The notes below the pieces were generated by a model. That model saw nothing but the letters and a program-made list of their open reading frames with translations, had not been told where the DNA came from and ran no database searches. Below are positions 43,390-55,111 of a DNA stretch of 64,000 nt, piece by piece (the stretch's first letter is position 1; the number at the start of each line of letters is the position of its first letter). The position numbers and the translations under genes are program-made. The stretch is from Zoroaster sp. YZ-2022 (lineage: Eukaryota; Echinodermata; Asteroidea; Forcipulatida; Zoroasteridae): contig CM055816.1 of NCBI GenBank assembly GCA_029582265.1, positions 80,284,472 through 80,348,471 on the forward strand. Direction: 5' to 3'.

Positions 43390-45084
43390 ATTACAGGAGT
43401 ACAGTATAGGTTTTGGTGTTTTTTGGAACAGAATGAACACAGAATGGATTTACTTCGCGTATCATTTGCTAGTTAAAGGATCACTGAAAACGACTGTCAA
43501 TAGTCTTAATAAACATATTTTTGTATAATTGAACAAGAATTTTTTTTTCTCATAATTATAGTTTGTTTTGTAAATTTTTACGATTTTTCTGCCATTTCAA
43601 AAGCCCCCAACTTTACTCGCTCGAAAAACCCAATTGAATGATGACGTCAGGTAAAGAACAGATTCCTATCATGCATCAACTGTCTGCATTATATCCAAGT
43701 GAACAGTGCATTCATGTCCAGTCCATTCTTCATTTCGGATGCGCTTATGAAAGCCTTCATTCTTTATGTGACGTCATAGCTACAGTTCTTATTTTGGGGC
43801 GGAGTAAGCGGCGCGGACATTCACTTTGGAAAAGCTTCAAATTATCAAAACCTCGCTAAATATCAATGTGTTAATCATTTATCACCATTCATATTTCCAT
43901 GTTTTACCATCTCCATGGCTGTTAAATCTCTTTTGTGGTGATCCTTTTAAAGAGCAGCAGCTGGTCATCTGGCAGGAGTAGCTTTATCTTCATTGTTCTT
44001 CACAAAATAACCAACAAAAAGAACATGTGGTCAATAAAAAAGATATAAATTTCAACAATAATAATATAAATCGTTTATTTAAAATCGACCATCGCAGCCA
44101 ACAACTAAATTGCGGCCAGATTACATAAAAACTATCATACAAAGAAAAAATCTTTAAAAAGAGATTAAACCAGAACAATGAGTGTAAATAATAAACAAAC
44201 ACAGTCAGTTGTAAACAACAAAAAGCATTATAAAAAGTTAATATTAGCAAGAAAACTGCATTAACTAAAACACAAAAACATCATAAACCATTTCTTTTGA
44301 CGTTTGACATTTTGACATTAATTTTTTTTTTTAAGTTATTTAAAAAGGGCGAGGTAAAAAAGCGAAGTAAAAAGGGCAACTGCTGGTAAGTGTCCTCTTA
44401 TGATCACAAAAATTAATATTTACAATACATGAACATAATAGTGTAAAATAAAAATCACAAAGAATTAGCATTTAAATTAATGAGAGAAATCATATAGGGA
44501 ACTGGACTGTCTCTGAATCTGTTCGTTTTGCATTTGAGTTGAGTTATTTGATTTGCGTTGCGGAGGGCACGTTGGTTCGTTTTGGGAGGTGGGATAAGGT
44601 GAGGCATGTGTTGTTTTGTAACAATGGTTAGAATAAGAATTTACCCATTTAATAGACCCATTATAACACTAGATTTTGTTTCTTCAATTTATGTTAAAAC
44701 ATACACATGGGCACAAAATAGGAAGAAAATGTTCTAATGCACGCGAGACTTAAATATTCTAAATATTCGTGTTATGCAATGTCCCTTCAGGGCCACCATT
44801 AATTATATGTATTCGATTGTATGAATTTTGAGAAATGAAGTGTTTGATACACATGTATTTGATTGTGTAAATAAATTTCATTTAAAAAAAAGATTGCATA
44901 AAATAAATTGATATTGATGAAAAAGGCATTATTGTAGTATTCCAATATTCGTTTCCTTATCACCCCCCCCCCCCCCCCCCACACACACACACTTGACGTG
45001 TGAAACTTAGCGGCCAGATGTGTTTAGGCTGGGGATTGACTTTATAAGCATGTCTACCCCGGCGGGAACAAAGTTAACTATTTA
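43390..45084. other. Intergenic, no gene seen
   Basis: AT-rich spacer. Two TGACGTCA/TGACGTCAT-type CRE words (about 43640 and 43768) and a GGGGCGG box (about 43796) sit within 170 bp, which could be a small promoter or the end of a dead element. A poly-C tract (44946-44980) abuts a CA run. Nothing else is identifiable. Confidence 0.4.
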
Positions 45085-45241
45085 ATTGTAAAATTAAACT
45101 GAGCAAGGTACTTAACCATAATTGCTTCGTCCTTCGGATGGGACGTAAAGCCGTAGGTCCCGTGTGTTGTGTAATGCACGTAAAAAAAAAATGCGCCTTG
45201 AGCACCACTTAGTTGGTGGATACGTGCGCTATAAGTCCACA

Positions 45242-45275
<34 letters not shown>
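45085..45275 (+). mobile_element. 5'-truncated SINE of the tRNA-Leu-like family
   Basis: Starts within the body (GAGCAAGGTACTTAACCATA), continues through GGTCCCGTGTGTTGTGTAAT and GATACGTGCGCTATAAGTCC, and ends in about eleven ATT repeats. It matches the minus strand of 17701-18186 and defines the normal short tail of the family. Confidence 0.75.
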
Positions 45276-45277
<2 letters not shown>

Positions 45278-45759
45278 TGGGTCCAAGTCTTCCTTTCAAT
45301 TAAAAAAGCAAGACTGAAAGTGAATTATGCGTCCTTAACGCCTTACATTTTTATACCGGACATGGAAAATGGTTACTGGTAAAAGGACGTAAGATGCTTA
45401 TGCCCTCTGAGGGGACGTACTAGTGTGAAAAATTGTTCCCGGAAGAAGGGCGTAAGCGCGCTACGACCTTTTGTCATGCATTGCACGGACGTTTTTATTA
45501 CTGGTAAAAGGGTGTAAGCATAAACATGCTTACAACTAAGCAATAAAACAACATTTTGCCGTGAAATTAACACAAAGTTGTAAATTTAAGCATATATCCA
45601 CGCTGTCCAAATCTCAACTTCATACGGGTTAAAATGTGAGAGTTGTGGCATTCGAATACTAAACTTGATTTTTCTCAAATAAAGAAAAATAGCGTTTGTG
45701 TGTCCTTACGTCCTTTTACCGGGCACACGACGAAATGATGATATGCTTACAAATCAAGG

Positions 45760-46540
45760 AATTCTGCCTAAAATTGTCTGGACATTATTTTTTTTATCAG
45801 AATGTAATACGTTTTAGGTAAACAACTTGAAATCCAACCAAATGCAAGAATTCTGTCCGAAAATGTGGGGATATTCGTCTGGTCATTACGGGTTTTTGAT
45901 GCAATATATGTTGGAAAACAACTTGATACGCTTGCAAATGCAGGAATTCTGTCTGAAAATGTGGGGAAATATGTCTGGACATTATAGGTTTTTGATTCAG
46001 TGCATCATCTAAGTGCAACATTCTGTCTGAAAATGTGGGGATATTCGTCTGGTCATTATGGGGTTTTAATGTTTTGGGTTAAACAACTGAACATGCTTTA
46101 CAAATGGAGGAATTCTGTCTGAAAATGTGTGGATATTTGTCTGGTCTTTGTGGGTTTTTGATGCAATATATTTTGGTTAAACATCTTAACATGCTTATAC
46201 ATGGAGGAATTCTGTCTGAAAATACGGGGAAATATGTCTGGACATTATAGGTTTTTGATTCAGTGCATCATCTAAGTGCAAAATTCTGTCTGAAAATGTG
46301 GGGATATCTGTCTGGTCATTATGGGTTTTTTAATGTGTTGGGTAAACAACTTAACATGCTTTACAAATGAAGGAATTCTGTCTGAAAATACGGGGAAATA
46401 TGTCTGGACATTATAGGTTTTTGATGCAATGCAATTAGGTAAAGAACTTGATACACATTCAAATGCAAAATTCTGTCTAAAAATGTGGGGATATTTTTCT
46501 AGACGTTAATTATGGCTTTTCAGTGCAATATACATTTTGG
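45760..46540 (+). repeat. Tandem array, 75/92/96-bp units in ~263-bp higher-order repeat
   Basis: The phrase ATTCTGTCTGAAAATGTGGGG occurs at about 45848, 45943, 46018, 46110, 46206, 46282, 46374 and 46466. Spacings of 95, 75, 92, 96, 76, 92 and 92 bp show a three-unit period of about 263 bp. Each unit also has TCTGG-CATTATGGGTTTTTGATGCA. Frames through it are chance. Confidence 0.8.
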
Positions 46541-49051
46541 GATTGTGTACCGGAACTGAGGGATGTTTTTTTGTGGACCTTTTGTGATGCATTGTGGTTC
46601 CAAGATAGGCCTTCAATTTTTATTCTTACATGTAGATCACGTGCCGGTTTGTATTTGGTCCCAGTTTGGAAATTTACACGTCATATATTTTTGTTCTCTT
46701 CTAGATTTGGTTGGCTTACCTATTACAATATAGTGACTTACGCTTTTTCCTTAATACTGTTACAGAATATCTTGCTTTATTTATATTTTTTGGTCTTTAA
46801 ACATTTTTTAAAAGTTTCCATGACATTCCATGAGGGCATGTCTACTGGTAGGGGGCTGAACGGTAAAATAAAAAGAAGGGGATGGGATAAAGAATCGGAT
46901 TCAACTTAATATTCTGATCTTAAGGAAAACATTATATAGCACTTTAATGACTAACTAAGGTAAAACTTTGCATAAGCTTTCGTAGAAACAACTACTTCAT
47001 CAGATACAACATGTAATGTCCATGTACCTGTGGGTCGTTGTACCTGCAGTACATGTACTGGAGTGAGCACAATGTACAATACCATGGTATAAGATTGTGC
47101 AGTTTCATTGGTTCAGAGCTTTTCACATGACGATTTCAGAAGTTCATGCACATGTAACACCATTGAATGGACTCTGTGGGGTACATCACTCATGTACGTA
47201 TAGCCCAGGTATATCATCGTGGTAGATCACCAGGTACATCGTCCTCATTGTCCTTTTCTGCTGCTTAATATACATGTAGGCCTAACATAGTTAACATTTA
47301 CCCTCGAGGTACATGTAGGTGATGCATGGGTGATGTACCATGGGGCATGCACTTGTCAATGAGACCACGTGCATGTCAGAGCCCAATGTTTCCATGTAAG
47401 CTTCATGAACAAAAGACTGTTACTTTTCAGAATGTATGTATTTGTTTTCGAGTTGAAACTGACCCTCTGAGAAAATTTTTTTCACTTCTATTCACAGATG
47501 ATGAGTGACTAGTTCATGTATATCAGCTTAGTTGGGGGGACCATCATCATTTTGTGTTTGATATATCTGGTAAAGAAGCTTAAAACATTGGAGTACACAT
47601 CACAAATCCATGGATACAGGCTAATTCAAATGTACAGACTTCTCTGCAGAACACACGGGGCTATCGTTTGTGCTGATCTGCAGCCTAGCTGCGACGATCA
47701 GCACCCAACATCAGAACAGCTTGAATACTGGGAAGAAGAAACAGTGTATTCTTTTCCGGAGTCACCATCTGGGCAGTGTCCAAGTATTGTAATTGTTTAA
47801 ATTGGGGAGCCCCCATCAACCTTGGTGAATCTTCCTTGGTAAGTAAACATATTTTTCTGCAGTTTAACTGGAAAGGCTATGCAAGATTTGGTACATTGTG
47901 TGCAATTATTTATTTTGTTTACAAGGCTGACATACCTGTAATGCCTAAAGACTGAAAGTGGCTGAACAAAGTTTTATCCTTCCCTAGACCTTCACTATTC
48001 AGTGCTTCTCACTACAAAAACACATGGTTGCTTAGTTTCAGACATTTCTACATGTGTGATAATGCACATAATAAGCTTACTTGTACTGTCCAATCAAAAT
48101 CTGTTCCATCCCTCCTTTACCACTCCCTGAATTATGCCTTGTTACTCAAAATGATGCAAGACCCAAACAGATTACACAAGTATTATTCAAGGGAAATGTA
48201 TCCCACATTTTTTCCTATTGCGCATTACAGGTTCACCATGAAACGGAGAAGAAAAAATGATCTACCTGTGTCAAATAGTGACCCTCCATTTAAAGGTATG
48301 TTCTCAAGGTTTGTGCATATACTTGGTGGTTTTACAAGCAACAGTGTAATGGCTACTTTCACCCAACATGTATGTTGGTGCAGATTTGGTATTGGTATAC
48401 ATGTATGTTAATGGCGTACACCAAAAATACCCAATCTTTTCTGATGGTGTAGTTTTGGGTGCCTCTGCTTAAAAAAAAGCACCTTGTGGTGCGCTTTTGG
48501 TGCGTTCAAACAAATTTAAATTAACACCAAATCTGCCCCCCTGGTACTTTTGTGGTGTACATGTGTAGCATGGTGGTGCACTTTTGATGTAGCATACTTG
48601 TAAATGTACACCGTCACTAAAACTGCACCAAATCTGTAATATTGGTGCTGTTGTGGTTTGTAGTTTGGTAGATTGTACTTACATCAAAACTGTTCTGATG
48701 TACAGGACAGCACCAATGATGCAATGTACCCTTTCACCACGTTTATACATCTACATGTAAATACCTTCATGTAGCAAAACGTGAATATTTTTTTGCTACT
48801 ACAAGTAAGTGCCATGCTGGATGCAAAGCTAAAAGCAAGATTTTTTAATTTATTTTTTGCCCTATTGAAACATGTTCGAAAAGAATTTAAAATTTTAAAA
48901 AGGACCAGAATAGAAAAGGCAAGAGAAAACAAATTTCAAAAGTAAGAATTTAAAAAGATTTACATGTCCCTCCAAAAAGAAAAACAATTATCCATATGTA
49001 CCCACTTTCAATCAGAATCCAGTGTGTCAATATTAACTTGATTTTAAATCC
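46541..49051. other. Intergenic with weak exon candidates and a GGTGCA-rich stretch
   Basis: Possible exons are 47681-47800 (after CTGATCTGCAG, ending VIV and TAA; acidic) and about 48230-48295 (after GCGCATTACAG, basic MKRRRKND, donor AAAG|GTATG). Neither is recognised. Bases 48410-48680 hold repeated GGTGCACTTTTG and CACCAAATCTG words in both orientations, like a transposon subterminal region. The rest shows nothing. Confidence 0.35.
46978..47003 (-). ncRNA. Hammerhead-like motif
   Basis: The minus strand reads CTGATGA, A, GTAG, TTGTTT, CTAC, GAAA. The conserved CUGAUGA and GAAA flank a 4-bp stem II. One extra base follows the first core strand, as in the motif at 59970. Penelope elements are known to carry hammerheads near their ends; no other Penelope sequence is recognisable here. 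Confidence 0.4.
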
Positions 49052-49055
49052 TTAA

Positions 49056-50036
49056 AGGCACCTGGCACTGGTATTTTGTCCAAATGTAGCTTTTGTCATA
49101 AATATATACATTTTTATGAGTGGAATGTGAATAAACAAGTAACTAAGGTTACAGAAATAGTGGTTTTATTGTATTTACGACTTTAGAATAGGCCCCCCCT
49201 TTACATTGACACATGGTGGCGCTGTTCGTGACGTCATTCGAGGCGGGGATATTTTCACGATATAGGTGCAGCAATGCCGCTAGTGCTACGAAAACGGTAC
49301 CTACACTGACTAGTAAAAGTAGTATAACGTTACATGTACATAGTATGTATAAAGAGAACACAACATGCACTTCAAAGTTCAAACTTACCCGGATTTTTTC
49401 ACGTTTGGCAAATGCTCCTGTAGGTTTGTCACGTCTTTCAGGTTGCTTCTTAGATTTCCCACTAACTGGGAATATGGTTGGGATGGCGTCATGTTTCAGA
49501 ATTACTTTTTTTGTCATGTCAAATGTGTGGTACATCCCGGATTCGAAACACGACGGCTCGAAGTGGTCACTGCATAGCGCTGAAAACGACGTCGGACCGG
49601 ACCACTTTGCCCTCGTTATCCTGACTTTCGCTGCCCATAACCGCCTATATTTGGGATCAGCTGGAAACAGATGCAGGCTGACCCCATCTTTAGTTGTTTT
49701 GTTGCATCCAGCAGCAATACACCTGGTCGGCATTGCTGGGAAAATGCCGGAAAAATTCCTTTTTTTTATAACAAACCAAACGACACGGGTCACTACTTGC
49801 ACGTGTGTAAACACAGGCAATTCTCGAGGGCGTCGAGGGGGGTCGATGTTCCATCAGCGGCGAATCCTTCCTCGAATGACGTCACAAAAAGGGATGGGCG
49901 GAGTCACCCTCCAAACAACTTCATATTTTTTTTAAACATATAAATCCTGACAAATAATCACTCAAACAATTTGTTTATTGTTAATACACATATACTTTAT
50001 TGTTTAAATCAATAAAAAACCTATTTCCAGGTGCCT
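49056..50036 (-). mobile_element. 981-bp TTAA-flanked element carrying a THAP exon (Kolobok-like)
   Basis: The ends are AGGCACCTGG inverted repeats directly flanked by TTAA (49052-49055 and 50037-50040). A second inverted pair, GTGACGTCATTCGAGG, lies further in (about 49228-49243 and 49878-49893). TTAA targets, AGG-type ends and a THAP zinc finger together fit the Kolobok superfamily. Only the first exon of a transposase is present, so this would be a deletion derivative moved by a complete relative. piggyBac also uses TTAA, but its ends begin differently and it lacks THAP. Confidence 0.7.
49389..49733 (-). CDS. THAP-domain exon
   Basis: Starting at ATG (MPTRC), 115 codons encode a full C2CH THAP finger: C5, C10, C54 and H57, with HLFP at 21-24, W33 and a DAIPTIFP motif (82-89) corresponding to the AVPTIF box. 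The exon ends CGG|GTAAGT, so the protein continued after splicing, but no second exon is found inside the element. THAP fingers bind DNA in transposases such as P and Kolobok and in host factors. The frame upstream of this Met lacks support. Two TGACGTCA words and a GGGCGG box upstream could drive it. Confidence 0.75.
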
Positions 50037-50040
50037 TTAA

Positions 50041-52159
50041 AGGCAAAATGCCAACAACATGCAAAATAATTGTGAACAGTTAAACTATGCTTGAATGATT
50101 GTAAAACAGCAAGCTGGTAATAAAGAACAGATAAGCAAGAAATAGACAGTTAAGAATAAATACTTATATCATGATCACTTCTGTATGCCTTTGATCATTT
50201 ACAACAGCTGGAGATATTGCTTGTGTGAAGTTCCAGACTGTTTGGTGGCCGGCAGTTGTAGAAGCAACTACAACCACACAGATCCAATGCGGATTTTACA
50301 ATGAAGACACAGTGTAAGCAGTTTTTTGAAGTTGTTCTGTTTATAATTGCAGAGTATATGATGTGTATGAATAATAAAATCTACATTTCCTTTTATCACC
50401 TTTAGGATAAAAGGTCTTATGCTCAGCGTAAACTTACATTGTTCTATCCCATGCTGGGGCTTTCCTCTCCGATTGCGTGTCATTGCACTTTATGCAAAAT
50501 GCTTGGCATCAGTTTTGTTGTATTGCGCCCTCACTTGTGAGAAGTGTTTCATCACTTGTCTTTTATTATTGGCCCCTGGTATTTGGCTGTATGCCAAAAC
50601 AATCGGCTGACCTTGGGCTATTTGTTTACTGGTTGTTAGGCAGGTACGTGCTGGTATGCAAATTATTTACAGGCTTAACCAATTAATTTGCTCATCTAAG
50701 CGTCATTAAAGTTTAGGTTAGGCGGGCTTAATGAATTTAACTTCCACTTTGTCACAGTCACTGGATTAATGAAGATGCTAGAAAATGTTCCCACCGCCAT
50801 CCCACAGGCTCCTCTTTTTAGGTTGGTAAGGTTGGTTAATGCCTTTTGATCCTACAATGTATAATGGCATTTCTTGTAGGGTTCAGACAGCCATTGACCC
50901 CATTTTGGTGAGTTGTGATTAATCTGTAATAATTACAGTATTCATCTCATTAAATTTGTTTCGTGTGGGTATGGTTGCCATAGCGCTCGCAAGTTTCATG
51001 AGGATATGATTCCGACTGAATGTTCCATCGGTGGAAGCGCAACTGTATCTTTTGATTATGTTATTAAACATGCTTTTGTCATTTTATTATAATTATATAC
51101 AGACATGGAGGTAAAGTTAACCTGGTGTAGGCCTACACAAGAATGTTTGGTTTTTAGCTGGCATATCCAGCAATTTGTAGGGTCTGGTGTACCCGCTTTT
51201 TTGGGTCTGGTGTACCCGCTTTTTGGGTCTGGTGTACCCGCCGTTTTGTGCTTAGTGACCGGTTTGCCCAAACAAATGGTATCTGGCACAAAATAAAAAC
51301 AGTTGTTTTGACTGGCATGAATTCATTCAACCTGCGTCTTTCTTTGTTTTATTGGAGTCTGAGTATAAGACTTGAATGTACATGAGAGTGTCTAGCTTCC
51401 CTGGTTTTTGAGTGCACGGTTTCATCAGGTCAGGTTGTGGTTGATTACTCATACTATGCGCACAAACTATTACTGAAATTTATAGGGACACTACTTGGTG
51501 TGATTAACTGTGTGTAATCTTGAAAATAATTATTCACAGAATCATTGTATCAAGATCAAGTATCAAGAGGTTTGGAAGTGATAATTATTTGATTAGAAAG
51601 GGTGAAGGTATGCAAAGTTGCACTAATTGTTAAGTATCCCATGTTGTGATCCAAGGCCAATAAGCAAATACAGTGAAGACCTTTCAGAGAAAAAATGAAT
51701 AAAACCACACTGAAAGAGTAGAATAAAATGACACAAAAACACTAAGAACATTTACAACCTTGGATACTTAATAATCAGAGTTTTGGACGTTTTTCCCAGT
51801 TGTTTAGTTTTCTGCAATACATCTGACAATTTGTGTACTTTTTTAATCGCTCTGTAATCGCTGAGCTGTAACATTAATTTCATCATTTCCAAACTGTTTA
51901 TTTGAGTACAGAGCTGTACACACATACTTTGCTTTTTGTACACACACTAATATACTTAGCTTTTGAAGTCATTTTTAAACACTAACGTTGTTTTAATGCA
52001 TGCTTTGTTTGTATCAATAATTTTTGTTAACTTTGGTTTTAGGTTTGGTTTGCTTATCATTTTTGTCTTTGTTTTTTCATGATCACCTTTTAAGCACACT
52101 TTATATTGATGATTTTGTTGGATAACTTTTGAAGGTTTGCATGGTGAGGTGACAATAAG
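50041..52159. other. Intergenic, no gene seen
   Basis: AT-rich spacer. The only structure I see is a three-copy, roughly 22-bp tandem repeat GGGTCTGGTGTACCCGC at 51179-51246. Confidence 0.4.
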
Positions 52160-52975
52160 ATGGATGTTTGCGGTAACACCATGTGGAAAACTAGGGGGTC
52201 CTCGGGTATAGACGACCCACTGGACTGTTTACTAAGGATCGGGCGCCAGATACTACTGATGGAGAAACCGATGTCTTGTGGTACTGTCTTGTGTTTGTAG
52301 ATCTCGATGGCCTCTTGTATTCGGCGTGGGTGCCAGTGTTCGATGCTGGTGATAAGTTCAGCCTGCTGTCAGTTGATGACGTGGTCTTCACTATTGAAGA
52401 TTTGTCGAATTCGCCTCGTCTGCCGTGGGCTTTGTGTTCATTGAGCCTGGTAGTGAGGTCTCTACCAGTCTCTCCGATGTACACTTTGCCGCATTGTACA
52501 CTTTGCCGCAGCAGGCTGAACTCATCACCAGCATCGTACACTGGCACCCACGCCGAATACAATAGGTCATCGAGATCTACAAACATAAGACAGTACCACA
52601 AGACATCGGTTTCTCCATCAGCGATATCTGGCACCCGATCCTTAGTAAACAGTACAGTGGGTTGTCTATACCCGAGGACCCCCAGTTTAGGTCCTTCTAG
52701 TCTAGTTCCCCCTCGAGCTTGCCTATGGGTCTCCTGTATGCCTGGCAATCCTTCCCACTGACCTCCAATCCCACACAGACACACCTGAGTGAACAGCCAC
52801 AGTACCACACTCAAGCTTGGTATCCTGAGTTCCTGACATCACGCATTGGCGCACACTGGAAACATCCTGTTCTCCACGGATCATCGCACTACTCTCCGTC
52901 TTAGGATCCTTCAGTGAACTTTGCAACTATGTTTTTGTCTCTGGATAAGTCTTATTGAGAAGAAGAAGAAGAACT
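52160..52975. mobile_element. Penelope-like fragments in head-to-head inverted repeat
   Basis: Bases 52193-52367 and 52510-52685 are inverted copies. Both encode the end of a Penelope GIY-YIG endonuclease (WHPRRIQEAIEIYKHKTVPQ on the minus strand of the left arm). Between them the minus strand retains CGKVYIGETGRDL and EHKAHGRRGEF, the GIY-YIG core. The right arm has an in-frame TAG. The left arm ends in TCCACATGGTGTTACCGC, close to the end of the copy at 58.7-60.1 kb. The arrangement suggests tandem or twin insertion followed by rearrangement. Confidence 0.75.
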
Positions 52976-55111
52976 AGATATTTGAGGTTTGTTAAAAACA
53001 AACTCAGGGTGTTCGAGTGTGCATCATATGTGATGATGTCATCACCTAAAGTTGTTAAAAAACAAGATTTACTTCTGGAGATATGAGTTTTCATAATATA
53101 CATGTATAATTAAAATAACATATAATGTGCTATACTGAATACATTAACTTCTGGTATCATGGAAACACCCATACACAACAGTTGTCGTGGGCTAGTTCAC
53201 TAGTTGCCATGGGTAGCACTTCTGCGGTTCCACAGGTTTTTTCTCATCTCTCATTTGCTCGGCCAGATTTTTAAAATAGCTACATGTTCACCATGTGATA
53301 CCTTCTCATTCTCAAGAAATAGCAAGACAGAATCTATGCATGAGGTGATACATTTCCTAATGTTGCATAACATAGAATTACTTTTTGTGTCAGACAAAGT
53401 TTAGGTTCTCTTCACATTTACTGTTCAATTGTACACAACATACAAAAAACACAAATATCAATAAGTCAGTTACAATCTATATTTTATAGGTATACAGTTC
53501 TGTACATTCGAGCATAATTACTTTTGTGACATGTGTGCCCCCCCCCCCCATATAAGTAAATAAAATAAAATACAACACTCATACTCTGAACAATATACAC
53601 CTTTTCCCAATAATTATGTAAAATAATGGAGTACCTCTTAGCCCTTTGTTTATGGGAAATTTTGTCTGGTTCTAGCCTTGATAATAAGGCTGTTTAAAAG
53701 TGTGTCTTGCATCCTCCATCATGACACTTTTAAACTTACAAACTTAGTTCATAACTAATTATTCATACTGACATAACCGTATTACCTTTCATATTTGGTG
53801 GTGTTTGACTTTTTTTTATTACATTTCATTTATGTTGATGAAAATTTGCATGTGATGAGATATGTTATGCCAATAAAGGTAAATAAACGTACATATATTT
53901 ACAACGTTGGAGAGTGCATATAATTTTGTTGAATTTCTATTCATGGTTAAAATGTCAATTTTTTTTCTCTAATTGCTTGTTGACCGAACCTCCTGTTACT
54001 ATTGAGTCAACTGTTAGAAGTAACCTTTGATTCATCAAGAAAGTTTTGTTATTTGTTGGTGTTTTACACATTTTAGTATGTGTAAGTGGCGGGCTCAAGC
54101 GCGGGCTCAAAAGTAGGTTGACTGAAAATTAAGTCTAGCGCACGCGCCATCTTGCAAATCGCATTCCAAGCAAGTCTTCGTCAGACTGTGTCAATCTTCT
54201 GATTGTGGCTAGTTATTGCCCCTTAAAGTTTTCATGGGCCAAATAGAGTCCCAGTAGCCATTCAGTAACCAGGGTTGAATGCTGGAAGTATTATCTGCTG
54301 GTCTAAGGCGTGAACGGTGATATTGTGTTCTATAATACTATAGTGATTTTTATTATAGCATGTCATGTCGCTTGCATAATGCCGTAGGTCCTACAAAGGC
54401 GCGTTAAGGACTGCAGACGATTTGATAGAGGATAATATTGGGAATGTCGAAATCAGCGTTCAGTAGTATTGCAGAAATGCATTAAGTAGAATACAAACCT
54501 TTATTTTCTGATCTAAGGTGACTATACCTGGTGTGGAATTATGCTCTCTTCAGCTTTATGTACTGTATTTGTTTACATTAAGTCTCCAGGGAGTTCAGCT
54601 ACAAAACTTACTGTGTTAACTTTCCAGTTCCCTATTGTTTTGGTGTATGCAATGCTAGCTGCATGTTTGAAATTTAATGTAGTTCCTTGATTATTTTATT
54701 TATAGAATAGGATCATACTTCATTGTCATTTACCAAGATGGTAATTTATTTTTGTAATCTATCTCTTTTCAGTTTTCACGGTGATTGAGGTGATTATCTA
54801 ATTGAATAAACCTTAACATCAGTCAGTTGCGTCCGTCATCAGTTTTTATAGACCAGCCCCCTTCGAGTGCTAAGTGCGCTACAGTATGAAAGTCTCAAAC
54901 AATACACTCGTTTTTCAGGAACTGTCACATACACAGCACTCTTGCAACTTTCTTTGAATAGTCTAGAAGCCCAAACTTTAGTGAAAATATACATGTATAA
55001 ATCAAATACCATTTCATAGACGCTTTAAATAAAAACAAAAATGAGTCGGCCAAAAAATACTGCATATAAAGTACCCCGCCTGTAAAATGCTAGCACATAA
55101 TTTCACACAAA
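52976..55111. other. Intergenic, no gene seen
   Basis: AT-rich DNA with a poly-C run (53542-53553) and CpG-containing text near 54090-54160 (GGCGGGCTCAAGCGCGGGCTC). No frame, RNA gene or element end recognised. Confidence 0.4.

Noticed and set aside
45164..45382. Frame with a Tyr run on plus and an Asn run on minus
   Set aside because: The ATT tail of the truncated SINE.
49213..49935. 240-aa plus-strand frame
   Set aside because: Antisense of the THAP exon; the minus strand has the complete C2CH finger and splice donor.
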